The translations under genes were made by a program, and so were the position numbers. From assembly GCF_000455225.1 (NCBI RefSeq), contig NZ_HF954537.1:775297-839296 (forward strand): 64,000 nucleotides of DNA, in the 5' to 3' direction. Shown piece after piece: positions 63,481 to 64,000 of this stretch. The notes beneath the pieces were generated by a model, which worked only from the letters and a program-made list of their open reading frames with translations, made no database searches and was not told the DNA's origin. This stretch comes from Megasphaera massiliensis (GTDB taxonomy: Bacteria > Bacillota > Negativicutes > Veillonellales > Megasphaeraceae). Numbering within the stretch: the first letter of the stretch is position 1; the number at the start of each line of letters is the position of its first letter.

Positions 63481-63511
63481 GTTTCAATCCACGCACCCGT
63501 CGGGGTGCGAC
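63481..63511 (-). repeat. Variant second CRISPR repeat
   Basis: Differs from the seven identical repeats only in the loop (CGAC instead of AAAC on the minus strand); handle and stem are intact. Confidence 0.9.
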
Positions 63512-64000
63512 TCGACGATATCATGTATCGTTCGAATTTCATGGGGTTTCAATCCACGCACCCGTTTGGGTGCGACTTAGGCAGTTCCCCGAGAGAACGC
63601 GCTCTCGGGGTTTCAATCCACGCACCCGTTTGGGTGCGACCCCTCCTTATTAACTGGATATTCTTCAGCATCGAGTTTCAATCCACGCACCCGTTTGGGT
63701 GCGACTGCCTTGTGCGCCATATAGGACAAGGCAGTTATCGTTTCAATCCACGCACCCGTTTGGGTGCGACAGGGCCTTTAACTGCTCTTGCATACCTCAC
63801 AAGCGTTTCAATCCACGCACCCGTTTGGGTGCGACGCAAAGCGTCCTGTCCTGGCCGCTCCGTAAAATTGGTTTCAATCCACGCACCCGTTTGGGTGCGA
63901 CTCGCTTTTTGACATATAAACTGTCATGCTGATGATGTTTCAATCCACGCACCCGTTTGGGTGCGACATCGATATCGACGTTTTTTTTCTTTTTTTTGAT

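Larger units (their letters stand above)
63417..64000 (-). CRISPR. CRISPR array with I-C-like repeats, open at the right end
   Basis: Nine 31-nt repeats and eight complete spacers of 33-35 nt, with a ninth spacer cut by the window end. Repeats start at 63417, 63481, 63546, 63610, 63675, 63740, 63805, 63871 and 63937. On the minus strand each starts GTCGCACCC, has a 4-nt loop, then GGGTGC, and ends GTGGATTGAAAC, the I-C-type 3' handle. The last seven are identical. The two leftmost are variant, marking the leader-distal end, so leader and cas genes should lie right of the window. No cas gene is visible. Confidence 0.97.

Noticed and set aside
63387..63932. Open reading frames across the CRISPR array with repeated RFNPRTRLGAT / STHPFGCD peptides
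   Set aside because: They are translations of the repeats and have no Shine-Dalgarno or codon bias; the array explains them.
1..64000. tRNA, rRNA, tmRNA, SRP RNA genes, insertion sequences and prophage genes
   Set aside because: None recognised on either strand.
63400..64000. cas genes near the array
   Set aside because: None on the left side; array polarity puts leader and cas genes beyond the right edge.

Overview
The window is a chromosomal segment of a Firmicute, most likely from the Negativicutes (a Megasphaera-like Veillonellaceae). Three things suggest this: the classic Firmicute gene order yicC-remA-gmk-rpoZ-coaBC / priA-def-fmt-rsmB-rlmN-stp-prkC-rsgA-rpe; the rpsB-tsf-pyrH-frr-uppS-cdsA-dxr-rseP-ispG-proS block; and a moderate, slightly GC-rich composition. 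The genus is inferred, not proven. Nearly all of the first 50 kb is coded on the minus strand.

Layout, left to right. 0.2-0.9 kb: a MntA/HepT-type nucleotidyltransferase-HEPN pair whose HEPN partner is frameshifted. 1-3.6 kb: ribD-ribE-ribH under an FMN riboswitch, without ribBA. 3.6-14.3 kb: rpe, rsgA, prkC, stp, rlmN, rsmB, fmt, def, priA. 14.4-18.4 kb: metK with a SAM riboswitch, an unrecognised coiled-coil/Ala-Pro-rich protein on the plus strand, and a nitroreductase; together they interrupt the usual coaBC-priA junction. 18.5-21.8 kb: coaBC, rpoZ, gmk, remA, yicC. 22.1-24.2 kb (plus strand): a small membrane protein and rqcH. 24.2-29.3 kb: an eight-gene operon (thioesterase, murI, a membrane-anchored unknown, a CofE-like protein, rdgB, a phosphoesterase, speD, a class II aldolase) behind a strong promoter. 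29.4-35.7 kb: DUF1232 and LEA-like proteins, an SDR, TauE/SafE, a glycolipid glycosyltransferase, HU, MazG, MarR. 35.8-45.7 kb: the translation, isoprenoid and envelope block from rpsB to proS; frr carries a one-base frameshift. 45.8-52.5 kb: a G5/3D cell-wall protein, ppk1, a degenerate Ppx paralogue and a canonical Ppx. 52.6-63.3 kb: thiC with a TPP riboswitch, a SIMPL-domain protein, purC, potABCD behind a long structured leader, ade and a purine permease. 63.4 kb to the end: a CRISPR array with I-C-like repeats that runs off the window; no cas gene is visible.

Functional themes are cofactor synthesis under riboswitch control (FMN, SAM, TPP), translation and ribosome quality control, polyphosphate metabolism, polyamine synthesis and uptake (speD, potABCD), and purine salvage (ade plus permease). 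The least explained items are the potABCD leader with its repeated element and terminator, the 536-residue orphan protein, the degenerate Ppx beside ppk1, the MazG with a vestigial N-terminal domain, two CRISPR spacers that are near-perfect hairpins, and two separate single-base frameshifts, one of them in the normally essential frr.
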